DNA of 64,000 nucleotides from Symsagittifera roscoffensis. Lineage: Eukaryota; Xenacoelomorpha; Acoela; Convolutidae. Shown here piece by piece: positions 1 through 11,722 of the stretch. Position 1 is the stretch's first letter, and the number at the start of each line of letters is the position of its first letter. Where the stretch lies: the NCBI RefSeq assembly GCF_963678635.1, contig NC_087064.1, positions 26,452,189 to 26,516,188 on the forward strand, given 5' to 3'. Both the position numbers and the translations under genes were made by a program. The notes beneath the pieces were generated by a model. It was given only the letters and a program-made list of their open reading frames with translations. It was not told the origin of the DNA and ran no database searches.

Positions 1-2500
1 CGCACTTCAAGTAACTATTATTTCAGATTGATTGAGTTGCAGTTACTTTTTCAATACAAGTTCCACCGAAGGTATGGTTAAAGAATTGGAGAAGAAGGTT
101 TGAAGCGCTAACATTTGTTGCCACTTTCTCCGAAAATGAGAACCTATTGTCCTGAAGTATTATTTTTTCCGACTTTTGGAAAAAGGACGGAATATTATTG
201 CTTGGGCGGGCTTTTTCGTATACAGAACATCTTCTACTTTTTTTTAAAAAGTTTTTTTTTGCAGATATTTTCTGCCATCTGAAAGATAGCATGCCCGTCT
301 TGTTTGATCAATCGGCTCTATATTGTGAACCGTTTCCGAGGCAAACTATGCATTCAAGCGTTCAAAGTTGAATCGTTTTCGGGGTATGCTATTCATTAAA
401 CTACATCAAAGTTTTTAAACTTCAACAGATTCGCAAAACTGTTATGAACAACAGTTCAAGTGATTAAATTTTCAAAACTCAACCATTTTTCAAACCTGAA
501 TTTGATTCACAAAAAAAATCAATTTTTTTGAACAGAGAGATCAAGCGTTGCAAATATTTTAAATTTTTTTAGTGAGTTGATTCACAAAAAAGGAGTGAGT
601 TGATTCACTAAACAAGCGATTCAAACGTTGAAACTTTTGAAAAATCTAAAGTTAAATTATAACTTGAGTTGGTTCACAAAAGATCAGGCTTTTTAAAGAA
701 AAATATTCAAGCGGTGAAACTTTGAAATAAAGCAAGGCATTTCAAAGAGTGGATGAATCGCAAAAAACTAAAGTGTTTCCAACCAAACTCCTTCAACGAC
801 GAAACCTTAACATATGTCAGGTATTTTCAAACAGTAAATCTTTTGCAAAAGTTTGGTATTTCTAAGCAAACGTTTTAAACGACATAATTTCAAATTAAGT
901 CAAATATTATGAAAGAATGAATCGATTGCAAAGTTTTTAGTTTTTCAAATTCTGCAAACAACAAAAGTTCAAAAAGTCAAGTAATTTCAAAAAAGTGGTT
1001 GAACGAGGAAATTTTTTTAAGCAAGCCATTCAAGCTATTCAAGACTTAAAAGTTTTAAAAACACCGTGTTAATTAATATCCTGAATCGAATGGCAAGAAA
1101 TATAAATTTTTGAGCAGCGCAATCAAGCAATGAGTTTTCTCTGCAAGTGATAAAACTCTAATTATTTCATTAGAGACTCGTTTTGGAAATTTTTAATTAC
1201 ATCTATGCAAGTCTATGCACTGTGAGTTGATTGGCAAAACAAATGTTTGTCAAGGCATTATATTCAAGTTTCGAAGCTATTGAGATACTAGAAGATTTAT
1301 CAAAACTGGGATCGATCGTATTTCTTTAAAGAGATCACGTATTTGTAAGCAAGCTATTTCAGCGCTGAAACTTTCAATTATATCAAGTTAATTCAAAGAA
1401 AGAAACCTTCCAATCGACAACAGTTGAAAATATGTCAACTCATTTCAAAAAAGCCATCAATTGCAAATTTGTGAAGTTTCTTCATGCAAAAACCTAAGCG
1501 ACAAAATTTCAATTGGGTCAAATAGTTTCAAAAAGTGAATCAATTGTTTTTTTTTCGGTTTTTCCAAGTTTTGAAGCGACAAAATTTCAAAAAGCATCAA
1601 ACAATTTCAAAGAGTCAAATAATTGCGGATCTTTTTTGCCCTGCAAGCTTTTCAAGCTGTAAGTTTCACAAAAAAAGTTCTAAAAAACAGGAATCAAAAA
1701 ATTTCCGAGCAGAACAACCAAGCGATGAACATTTCAAGTTATTTCATTTAAAAAATGATCTGAAAACATTTTTTCTCTTCCAGACACGCCATTTAATTTC
1801 TTCTTCCACACAGCGAAATGGTTGGCAAAGAAATTTTTTTTCCAAAGCAAAACATTCAAGATTCGAAATTTTTAAAGCCTGTTTTGGTCCGCAAAAACTC
1901 ACGTGTTCAAGTTATTGAAGCAATGAACATTTGAAAAGATTGAAGATGCTTTTTTCGTTTGCGATTTATAAAAAACGTGGGTTTCTCTTAGCACGTTGTT
2001 TAAACGACGCAACTCTGAAGTATTTCAAATTTTTTCATATAAGGACTTTCTCTGCAAAACAATGATTTTTTGAAGCTTCAAGCGCTGAGATTTTTGGAAT
2101 TTTTTATTTACTCCATAGAGCGCTGAAGAAATTTTTTTTTGAAAATATCATTTTAACGTTTTCTAAATTAAAATTGTATTTGAAACTTGGATCAATTCGC
2201 GAGAAACTTAAGTTTTTTTTTCGGGAAAGCTTCTGAGCAATGAAAGATTCAATTTCAGTTTGCTTTCTCATTCGAAGAGCTTGAGTAAAAAAAACGAAGC
2301 TCTTAATTTATAATCATTGCCAAATTGTAGGCAATATCTTTCTCAATTAAAAAACTTGAACAAAGTCATTTAACCTGCAACTGCTCATTTCTATGTCAGC
2401 TTTCAGTTTACTTCTCATTTCAAAACATAAAATCTAATTAACAGGAAATGCTCAATTTTTTGACCGATTATATTGCCCAAAGTCACAAATACTGGAAAAA
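1..2500. repeat. AT-rich non-coding DNA with degenerate TTCAA-rich repeats
   Basis: No credible gene is seen. From about 340 to 2140 the plus strand repeatedly shows short related phrases such as TTCAAGCGNTGAAA, GATTCACAAAA and TTTCAAA, separated by variable spacers (for example near 356, 540, 708, 1357, 1571, 1720 and 2076). The pattern is strand-asymmetric, favouring TTCAA on this strand, and has no fixed period that I can find. It looks like a badly decayed tandem repeat or a simple-sequence-biased region. Open frames across it are low-complexity Phe/Lys/Ser strings and I do not regard them as coding. Confidence 0.5.
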
Positions 2501-2571
2501 TTTGACAATAAATATAAGTTTGGCTGTCCTAGGACAAAAAGAGAGTTAGTTGCTTTTAGTTTGCCTTGTTT

Positions 2572-3230
2572 TGTTGATTCAAATTTTTTTTATTCAAGTT
2601 GATGTTCACTGAAAACTTCTAGAATTTTCTAGATTCACAATGTGCTTGTCAACTTTAACCGAGTCGCGCTTTTAAACGTCGCGCTCGATCGCCACTTAAA
2701 CATAAGGTTTGATGCTGAATTGATGCCAATAAATTCATACATAAAACTAGCCTCAAATAAAACAGAGAACAGATGCTATGAATTTTTCAATGCTACAGAT
2801 CGTAATTATTGCGAAAGCGCCATCACATAATGAATATTTGCTCCCAAATTATAAACACTTTTATTTGCGAGTAAAGTTTTAAAAAAAATTGTTTTATTCC
2901 ACTAACGCTTGCAAGCTCGCTATTGTAAAAACGTTTTCAGGTATTTTTTTCATAGCCTAACAATTGACAAAAAGTTTTGAAAAAAAAATGAGCAAGCTAT
3001 TAAGCAAAGAAACGAAAAAAAGAAAAACAAAACTTGGCACACTCAGTCTAGCTTTGAAGTTGATTCAACTAAATCTTGACTGAAATCATCTAGAATATTC
3101 CAGATTCAAAATTTTCTTGTCACGTTTAGCTGAGAGTATTTTCTTGGATGTTGCCCTTGATAGCCGCTTAAACATTAGAACTCATGCTGAAATGATGCCA
3201 TTCATTTGATATATAAGATAAATAAAATGC
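2572..3230. repeat. Two diverged direct copies of a segment, about 475 bp apart
   Basis: The stretch around 2575-2755 (GTTGATTCAA, then TCTAGAATTTTCTAGATTCA, then a block beginning CTTGTCAACTTTA and ending GATGCCAATAAATTCATA) is repeated in diverged form at about 3058-3215 (TTGATTCAACTAAA, TCTAGAATATTCCAGATTCA, CTTGTCACGTTTA, GATGCCATTCATTTGATA). A short open frame in the first copy (2642-2830) is interrupted in the second, so I treat this as a non-coding local duplication. An origin as a decayed gene duplication cannot be excluded. Confidence 0.55.
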
Positions 3231-4004
3231 AAAACGCCAATTATCTTACTGCGTAAGAAATGGAAGAATTTTTTTTGAATTTCCAACTATTTATTGAAAA
3301 TTTAGTTCAAAAACTATTCCCCAAAAATTTTCCAACGTAGTCCAACGTAAGGGGAAGTTCAAAGATTTTCATTGTTACGTTTTGTCTCAATTCAAAATCA
3401 AAAATGTTGGATTTGCATTTTCTGTGTCAAAACATGAACTTTTCTGTGTCTCGTTTTTAGCATTGGATTTTAAAATATTTTGAACTCCATTTTTCATGAT
3501 TCACTCGCTAGTCTATAGGGAATGGCAGAAATGTAATAATTAGCATGCGTGCTAACTTACACGAACATTACGTTATTTTTATAACCTGCAGACAGACTTA
3601 CAATTTTCACCGTAAATGTTTTTATCTGACATGACAAAACTGCCGAGACCATAGTGGTTGAATAATAATATTGAAAATTAACGTCTCCTTCTGTCCAGCA
3701 GAGTTCAGAAAAGTTGGAAAAAGTTCTGTAAAGTTCTTTTAAAATTGGAATGATAATCAGCACGTTTTGTAAAACCACAACCTTGTATTATTTTTTCCAC
3801 TTTGGAAAAAACTATAGAGCATTTCAAAAATTTAGGGCAGATTGCAACTTTTTGATTGAGAAAATGAATGCATCAACAAAAAAATTACTTTCAATAATTA
3901 TCTATACAATTATGGCGCTTTGAATTTTGTCATTTTGGCATATTTGGGATAAAAAAAAATTTGCATACGGTATGAGTTTTTCCTATTGATCATAAGCTAA
4001 AACT
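3231..4004. other. AT-rich intergenic DNA, nothing recognised
   Basis: No gene, LTR or terminal inverted repeat was recognised. Short open frames are AT-driven and lack plausible protein composition. Confidence 0.5.
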
Positions 4005-4815
4005 AAACTGCTCGTATCAAGCCAAAATCTTGAATGTTTCGATCGCCTTTTAGTTGGCCTCAGATGCTTTTTTAAAAATAAATATTCCCAAAATTATGAA
4101 ATTTAGACTGGTATTATCGATTTTTAAGTGTTAAAATTTGAGTCGAGCATGGAATTGTTAAAACCAATCAGCTGCCTCGATTCAATTTAAATTAATTTTG
4201 TACTGCGGGATAGTTTCCCACGAGTGAAGAACAAAACGAGCAGCTTATACAAAATCGTTTCAGGTTACATAAGTGGTGTGCAAACTCAGCTGGACCCTGA
4301 CAGATCAAGAGGTTGATCCTCCCAGTGGCCAGTTTGGTAATATTGGTCTGAGTAAAGAAAACCACCCCAAGCACATATATTCCTCGCTTTCTTCGAAAGT
4401 CGGAACAACAAGCTGCTCGTATCAGGTCTCAGCCCTGAATGTTCCGACTGCATTTTAAGATATATGAAGCAGTGTTTGCTTGAAAAATGGGTGGAATTTT
4501 CAAAAAAATGAACATCTTTTAAAAAAAATTTTGTGAGATTTTTTTGAAAACCATCCCCTCACCCGCGTAAAGTAAGAATTGAGATGTATTTTGCATATAT
4601 AAATCATTCATTTTGAAGCAATTTCTAAGACGGATTAAATCTCCGCTACGGATAAAAAGATCTCAGGTATATTTTTTTATTTGAGCTCAAAACTGCATTA
4701 GTGTTTGATCAAGAAAAAAGGTGTCAAAACTTGCTTGTTAAAAAGGAAAAATTTGTCTGGAGAACAAAAAACTACCCCCAGAACAAATATTTTGTCACTT
4801 TATTCGGATGAATTT
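4005..4815. repeat. Dispersed repeat family III, several partial copies
   Basis: A recurring block reads, in this orientation, a CCACCCC(A/G)AGCACA core, then a variant of TCGGAACAA, then CTGCTCGTATCAGG, then CCTGAATGTTCCGACTG. Partial copies lie at about 4005-4050 (right part only), 4350-4458 (most complete) and 4715-4810 (left part). Reverse-complement copies are at 21.03-21.55 kb, and another copy is at 63.85-63.95 kb. The short open frame 4273-4458 lies inside the repeat and is not considered a gene. No terminal repeats or target duplication were identified, so the element class is unknown. Confidence 0.55.
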
Positions 4816-5027
4816 TTTTATCTCATGACTTTTCTGAAAAATAATGAGTCGAAGGTTGAAAACAATCATCACCCAACCTTTGTTTTTTTCGCCATTTTCA
4901 CCAGCCAGCCGTAATGAGAGCTTAATTTTACTTTGTCTTTACACTAAATCAGCAACATTTACTTACTCAGATAACTGTCTATATATGTAGGGTAAACGAA
5001 ACCAAGTTTAAAATCTATCATTTTCTT
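4816..5027. other. AT-rich spacer ending in the target-site duplication of the next element
   Basis: No gene is seen. The last 8 bases (5020-5027, ATTTTCTT) are the left copy of the target-site duplication of the 5028-5442 element. Confidence 0.6.
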
Positions 5028-5442
5028 CACCAGCGGATTTAGAGGGGGGGGGGGGGGTGGGGTGATGTTGCCTCTTCTTCAGGAATTCCATTTCCTGCTG
5101 ACCCAAAGGGTCCCCCTTAGTACTATTTTGAGATATCCATTTTTGGTGACGGAACCTAAAATTCTTCTAAAGGCACCTTGAGCGCCAATATTTACTAATT
5201 TTGAGGGGGGAGCGCGCGCCGAAAAAAACGCGATTTCAAGGTCAAAATTTTCCACAAATTGCCTAAAAACGCCTTCTTTGGCGGCGCAAAAAACTTGGTC
5301 AAAAATGTGTCTTTATAGCGATTTAGAAGAATTCAAAAAATCCATTTGGTCGACCTAAAAAAAGGTCGACAAACTTTTCGAATTTTTTGGAAAATCCGCC
5401 CCCCCCCCCCCCCGCCTCGAGAAAATCCTAGGTCCGCCCCTA
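5028..5442. mobile_element. Non-autonomous hAT-like element bounded by poly-G and poly-C tracts
   Basis: The 415-bp element is flanked by a perfect 8-bp target duplication, ATTTTCTT at 5020-5027 and 5443-5450. The left end reads CACCAGCGGATTTAG and the right end reverse-complements to TAGGGGCGGACCTAG, so the short terminal inverted repeats are imperfect. A G run near 5044-5058 faces a C run at about 5400-5413. There is no coding capacity. The 8-bp duplication and the ends related to CAGGGGCGGA resemble hAT-type MITEs (family knowledge). A related copy with the CTGCCGACCCAAAGG, GCGCGCGCCGAAAA and C-run blocks occurs at 45.0-45.35 kb, and a truncated one at 59.70-59.87 kb. Confidence 0.8.
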
Positions 5443-7438
5443 ATTTTCTTTGTATATGACAAACACATGATGAACAAAATTTTTTGTATTCAGCGAAAAC
5501 CTGAACGTTGTTTTGCTTTTTAATAAGTTCAAATTTTTAGATGAAAGATAAACATTTTTCAAAAACCAGCATGCTATTTTTTCTTCTTCAAATCTCCCCC
5601 TCCCATACTGCCAAATACGAGTCTTTTCTGTTATACGGCCCAAAAATGGAAGAAAAGTACACTGAATATTGAAAAGAACTTTCAGCTTATGGTCAGGTTT
5701 AAAAGTTAAGAACGAACTTTCAAAGATTTAAAAACACTAAATTTGAGCCGTAGAAAAGCAATGACCCCCAAGAAAACTTATGAGCGCGTGTCTATGAAGT
5801 TTTTTTTTTGCTCACGATATTTTGATCAATTAGCTCGCCTCAATTCAAGTTGGAGTGACTTTTGAGCCAAACCAAGTCAGTACCTACTAAAAATTATAAC
5901 TTTTATTATAAGTTTTATCCAAATTTTCATCGAGATTTTGTTTCATCCAAAGTTTTTGTAACTTGACCATTTTTTCAAGTTATTGAAAAGTATTTGTACT
6001 TAAGTTAATTGAAAAATTGAGACTTTCCCGGTAAGTACGAACCACGACAAGCACAATACTTTGAAATGCTGAACCAAAGTTCCGTAGTCTTTTCCAAAGC
6101 CAGAACAATAATACTGGGCACGGCGTTTGTCCTATTAGCCTGTGTACCGATATTATATCCAATTTGGAAAGAATAAAAACGTATAAACTTCTTTTTTATG
6201 GATTTTAATAAACTCCAAATGAGACATCCATTCTTAACAATATTTTTTTTCAATCACTTTTCGTCCGACTTCAAATCATGTAGAAAAAAATTAAAGATGA
6301 AATTTGGTGCAAGTGCTTAAAACCAATTTGGACCGCGATAGTTTTTTTTGGCAAAAAATTTTTGGCTCAAAGATAGTTTTGTCATCATCAACTCAAGAAA
6401 GACACGTTTAGACTTTCAACTTTGTTTCTTGTTGTCGTGAATGAAATTAATTCCTGAAAAAACTCGAACATAATATGTGGTTTTCTTTGACCCTAAAAAT
6501 GACGCCAGTTTTTGGTGCGTTGTAAACGTTTACCGCTTCAGGAAAACGGAATTATTTCATGCGATCCAATATTTTGTCCTGATCAAAACTTTTTTTAAGA
6601 CAGTTATCATCCCTTATTGTTCCGACCATTGAAAATGGGCACGAATTTTGTATTCAGGTGTTTTATTTTTTTTTATTTTCCACGCAAAATCAGGTACCAC
6701 AAATAAACCTCGGGTTGGGTCGAATGATATATTATATTATAACTTTTTCAGTAGTAATTCGAAAGACAATATCGCAACAAATGTTCCAGGGTCGAGAAAA
6801 AATGGTTTTAAGTTTTTGAGTTGTAGTCAAACTTCGGGCGAGTAAAGCGATCGAGTAACATTCGTTATTTACAGAAGTTAGCCATTTAGGCCAAAAAAAA
6901 GATTTATCTAATAGGAAGACTGGTTTTGGAAAAAAATTTTAGCGCTTCGCTGCCAAAAAAAAATAAAAAATTTATAATTTTTAAGTTGAAATAATTGTGA
7001 AAATTTTCAGAAATCATAATTATATCTTTAATTTTTTCATTATTTTTGTTTATTTATGTTTTGAAGACAACTGTAGTGTTTTATGCCTACGTCTTTCGAT
7101 TCCTACGCATTTACATAAATATTTCATCACACAAATCTATCAATTGCACAGCAACCGGGTATCCTTATTTTAAATGTATCATAGTCTATCTCTTTTATGG
7201 GGATGAGGGGGCTGGCATACAATTACACTATTCCGGCCATAATTCTCCATTAATTGCCCTCAAATTAGAGTTCTCTGGAAATTTCATATGTGCATCTACT
7301 TTCGATGCAGCAAAAACGTTTGTAGTTTCTGTGGAAATTGTATTTGTGCATTTTGTTTTGAAGCAGCAAAATTTTTTCTAGTTTTCATAGTTTTTCAAAA
7401 AAAGCATCTTTAGCAAAAATTAAAAACAGGCAACATAC
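5443..7438. other. AT-rich DNA, possibly an intron of the minus-strand exon at 7439-7733
   Basis: No exon can be defended here. The minus strand at 6020-6150 has a modestly protein-like stretch (codons for ANRTNAVPSIIVLALEKTTE), but joining it to the 7439 donor through the nearest acceptor would create a stop codon. The motif TTTTCTGTTATACGGCCC at about 5623-5643 is also the left end of MITEs at 39949 and 54596, so a MITE fragment is probably present near 5620-5650. A partial internal repeat (GAAATTNNATNTGTGCAT followed by GCAGCAAAA) occurs at about 7279-7375. Confidence 0.4.
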
Positions 7439-7733
7439 CTGGCCCTCGACAATAGGTGTCAAAATCTGCAGCCGGATTCAGACAATCTTCACTTTCTACA
7501 CCTTGGCAGCCTAGATCCTGGTTCTTCCACGCTTCCAACTTCCTCTTCGCAACTGCAGCAGGAATAACGGAGGGGCTGCAGGTCTTCATGAACCTCAGAT
7601 ACATTTCATCTCTCTCTGGCTCCTCTTGCCAGTTAAGATACAACCTAAAAATTCTTTTGAGTTGACCTTGAGCTATCAATATTGTCAGTGATTGAACGAG
7701 GCTTTTCGCTGCGATGTGTTTGGTTTCAAACAT
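7439..7733 (-). CDS. First coding exon of an unrecognised host gene (partial)
   Basis: An open frame runs from an ATG (7733-7731) through about 98 codons to a textbook splice donor: exon ...GGGCCAG at 7439, intron GTATGT starting at 7438. The exon leaves phase 1. The predicted peptide has ordinary globular composition: MFETKHIAAKSLVQSLTILI at the start, then NWQEEPERDEMYLRF, AAVAKRKLEAWKN and a cysteine-bearing acidic stretch near residues 77-95. It has no signal peptide or membrane segment. Base composition is richer in G+C than the flanks, as expected for a real exon. The frame runs past the donor for only about ten codons before a stop. I do not recognise the family. Downstream exons would lie below 7438 on the minus strand and were not found. 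Confidence 0.55.
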
Positions 7734-9629
7734 TTTCTAAATTTCCAAAAAATGAGAGTAGGAGAGTAGGACCATGACGGGGAGTAGCACCAAAATAGAG
7801 CCTACGAGTGGCGATGAATATCACTTTCTGAGAGTGGATATTCAAATCGCTTTTTAGTGAAATATTATTTCAAAATATTTCACGCAAAAATTGATCAAGT
7901 GCACAAGCTGAAATCTTTTGAATTTTATCTGGTTGTCAAAAATTTCAAAAATTGTCAGAAGTGTTTTTTGTTTTCTTAATGACCTAAGTCTCGTCTGCTA
8001 TTGTAGACTTGGGCCACTGAAAAGTAAATTTGGTATGCCTCCTGAGCAAAGCAATAAGAGTTAGTCTAGGAGAACTTTTAAATTTCTAAAAATCTGCATC
8101 ATTTTTCTCCTTTGCGAGATAACCATGCTTCAAACTGAAACACAGTTGAAAAAGTGAAGTGGCAGTTAACAAGGTAAGTTCAATCCAAATTTTTGAAAAA
8201 ACAATCCGACAAAAAAGATGACTACAGGTGAAATGCACAATCAATTTAGTGCCAGACTTGTACCTACAAGGGGTTGTCCACAGCCTAGTATCTGATGCGA
8301 CCCGTTCATAGAACAGCAATTATTTCTCGTTAACAAAACTACCTAACACATTGTTGATGTTCTTGATGGGCCGATGACCATTTTTTTAAATGACATCTCC
8401 AAATGGGAGGAAAACTGAGTTAAACGCTATTGATACACAACAACGTCGCTCAGTCCCCTCACACAATCATATACGAAGATTACAACTAAGGAGTCTATCA
8501 TATGAGCGTATTATGATTATTAGTTTATGTAAGTTCCTTCTGCTATATTCTGATTTAACCTAATCTGGATTTCTTAATGGGAAATCCGAGCACAGTACTA
8601 CAATCTACTTTTCAGAGGCAGCTCAGCACTTGTGACCCTCTTTGGTCAAATGAAGCGTTTCTCGTGTTCAACGGCTGCTACGTATATAAAAACCCAAGGA
8701 CGCAAACAAAAAGAATGATGCAACATACAATCTCATCCCAAATGAATCAAGTTTGATGAACTAACAACACTCCAGAACTTTTCTAGAACAATCAGGGAAA
8801 CCAAATTTTGAAAACAATCAAGAATTTCAGTGAAGCCCGAATGGCTGCGACACGTTCCATTTTTCATTCGTAGCTACGGCTTCTCGCTTTATGAATTTTT
8901 TTATTGTACCTGATTTTGATTGTAACGAATTTCTTTTCATCTAATCATATTCCTTAACTAACACTTATAACTATTACCGTGAAATCTTACTGACCGCAAT
9001 CAGACCATTTTTGACACAAAGAAGTAATGTTGATCTCCAAATAATCGCGTATACTAGTGTTTATTAGGATCTATAGAGACTTATGAAATAAGAATAGGTA
9101 TGAACAGGATCAGCCGTCGACTAAAACCTATCCGGACGAAAACAAAAAGCATGAAACCTAGACGTTATTTATTCGTCACATGATTGAAAGCTAAAGATAA
9201 ACTGTTGAGGCTACTGAGAGAAATTTTTTTTGGGGTTGGGCTCGAGTAATGCATATTGAGTGCCCATTTTTGTCACGGCAACATCAAAAAATCTTTAAAA
9301 ACTATGATATAAGACATTGTTTTGCTTAGGTTTGACCACGAAGATTACAAGTAAAAAGTCTATCATATGAGTTTATGATGATTATTAGTGTATAAAAGTT
9401 CATTCTGATATCGCTAGTGCTAACAAGTACCTGCCTGCCAATCATTTTGTTACGCTGTCTAGTTGCTATTTGACCTTCAAGTCACCGTCCTGATTGACGG
9501 AGTTACTTTATGAATTAGTGAGATCTGAATTAGCGGTTTTGAACTGATATTTTGTCTAGTTTTGTTATGGTGCAGCCAACAACGGATGGCGACGGAGATA
9601 ACCCCTAGATGTTTGAGTTTTTGACCACC
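7734..9629. other. AT-rich intergenic DNA with one dispersed duplication
   Basis: No gene is supported. A segment of about 70 bp at 8473-8542 (ACGAAGATTACAACTAAG ... CATATGAG ... TGATTATTAGT) recurs in diverged form at 9338-9407. The last bases before 9630 (CCACC, 9625-9629) are the left target-site duplication of LTR element 2. Confidence 0.5.
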
Positions 9630-9844
9630 TGATAAAATGTTTCTTTGTTACGGACAATTCTACTTTGTTACAAATAAGATATGTTTAAAAAGTGAATTAA
9701 TCGCTGTATTAAAACATTAAAAACTGAGAGAGATCATTCTCTCCGCCGGAGAGAATGAACATACCAAGGTCAAACATAAATTAACCAGTCGAAGTAATTT
9801 AAAACTAATTGAACGAAATAAGAAGAATGGTATGATTCGCAACA
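9630..9844 (-). repeat. 3' LTR of element 2
   Basis: The sequence matches 15860-16074 with 8 substitutions. On the minus strand it starts TGTTGCGAATC and ends CATTTTATCA, that is, TG...CA termini. It contains a perfect 23-bp palindrome at 9735-9757. Confidence 0.93.
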
Positions 9845-9854
9845 TTCCCCTTAG
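9845..9854 (-). other. Polypurine tract of element 2
   Basis: On the minus strand the bases just before the 3' LTR read CTAAGGGGAA. A purine run next to the 3' LTR is the expected plus-strand primer site. Confidence 0.8.
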
Positions 9855-10357
9855 TGGGAAAAAAAACTACTAAACGCTATGGTACGTAACAGGATAACTA
9901 ACCCTTTTCTCTCCCTCAAGGAGTCCAACCAAGGGATTGAAAACTGAGTACTGCCCCAGATAACAATGAAACTTTAATGCTCCGAAGGAGTGACTGATTA
10001 AGTAGATGTGATAGCACAATTCATGATTCCGGCGGATTATAATCAATGACTACAAAAAGTAGATAGATTCTAACTGCACTGTAATGAAGTACTAATAAAA
10101 GTATCAAAGTCTAAATGCGAATTTTTTGTTTTAGATCAACTGTCCCCTTCCATAAATTTCTCTAACTTCGCGTTGAAAATTTCACTATCTAAATCTATAT
10201 AGTTTTCCAAACTATTCACGGCATCTCTAAGGGATTCGTCAGTGCAGATAATAGAGATTTGGTCTGAGGATGAGGAGATCACTGAGTCAGATGTACCTTC
10301 ATCTGAATGTATGTCGAAAATAGGGGTTTGAATATCCGAGGGATTCCTTGTAATGGT
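9855..10357 (-). other. 3' non-coding segment of element 2
   Basis: This lies between the end of the decayed polyprotein tail and the polypurine tract. No open frame or recognisable domain is present, and there is no env gene. Confidence 0.6.
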
Positions 10358-11593
10358 TTACGTAATGGTGCCCGAACTGTCATTTTCGTCCAGAGGTATT
10401 GGGTTTTTCGCGGAGCCTGGTTGGTTTTCGTTCTCATCTATAATATCTATGTACAAAAGTTTACCATAAAATTGGGGAGGTCCGACATTTTGACTTAAAC
10501 GTCTGAATTTAAAGTCATTACCGGTGATAATAGTCTCCTTAGGATGCCTTTCCTCAGTAATCGCGTTTTCATCAGAGGAGTCTTTTATCTCGAAGACTGG
10601 AAATTCGATAGGATTTTCTCCCTCCGATTCCTTCGTTGTATCCAACGGAGCGTTTGGTCCCTCCGATGTCGCAGTAGTAGGAGGTTTGTTCGGTGAGTGT
10701 GAAGTAGTTTGGGTGGCTGGTTTTATACTGATTGGACATTCTGCTGTGTTCGACGATTGAAGTTGTTCGTCTTAAATCTCAGGTTTTATATTAGTTTGAT
10801 ATGTTTGAGGATCTAACGATGAGGTAGGTTCTTCGTTAAAAATGGGGTTATCCGAAATGAAACGTTCTCTTAACCTTTCTCTGCATGGGAAACCACCCGC
10901 GATCCACTTCCAATCACTAATGTCAGATGTATCCGACGGAATGAACATGGATTCGTCAGCTGCTAAATATCCAGTGTTAGACGTCGAGGCTTTATTTCGG
11001 GTTCGTTTTGACTTGTTGGGTTTAGTTGGTTGGTTTATCCCTCTGGACCTAGTGGAGACCGGGGTAGGAAGCTCTATTTGTCGTCTCGTTTTAGGGCCTA
11101 GTTTCCGCGTCTGTTGGGGCTTTGTTTTGTTAGTCTTTCTTGAACCTACTTGTAAATCAGTGTTAATAAAAGAAGGAAAAGAAATATTTCCTTTGAATGA
11201 ATGGATTGTAGAGGATTTAGACTTTGGGATGGCGATGTCCGATTTTCTATTAATTTTTCCGTCTGATAGTTCGACCGTAGATTTTGTTGAGTTTATTATT
11301 TTCTGACCCAATTGATTATAGAAGGGATTTCCGTTTATACTTCCATTGGTCTTTCGGAGTAAATTACCTTTAAACGGGCTGTTTCGAGACACTCGGGAAC
11401 AAGATGCTTTTGAATCTGCAGGATGGTCTGTGTCGTACCCTTTCTCAATTGGTGACTGGCTCTTCTTTGGTACTAAACAGTCTTTGTACCCGTCTTCTAT
11501 CCGATCGTCCGCGTTCCAGTCAAGGGCTCTTTCTTTGCTTAAGATTGACTTCCCTTTGTCTAAAAATCTACCGGATAATTTACTAGATGCCAA
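10358..11593 (-). pseudogene. Element 2 polyprotein C-terminal basic tail (broken)
   Basis: Two open segments in the same frame (11593-10772 and 10645-10358) are separated by stops. The protein is low-complexity, rich in Ser, Lys, Arg and Asn. Around 11350-11220 it aligns with the post-integrase tail of element 1: both have a run resembling INxK(I/V)I followed by LSDG or LANG and then RKS. No chromodomain is visible. The function of this tail in the family is not known to me; a role in targeting or nucleic-acid binding is only a guess from its charge. Confidence 0.7.
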
Positions 11594-11722
11594 TTATTTC
11601 CAGATCGTGTTCGGTCTTCTATTAAAATGTATTTCGAATGGTGAACATTTTATTTTTGATTGGAAGGAAGATCGTAAGTTCCAAATCATTTTCTAGATAG
11701 CGAAATGTAAAGTAGGTTTTTG

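Noticed and set aside
10842-11306. 154-codon plus-strand frame
   Set aside because: It is antisense to the post-integrase tail of element 2 and has no independent evidence.
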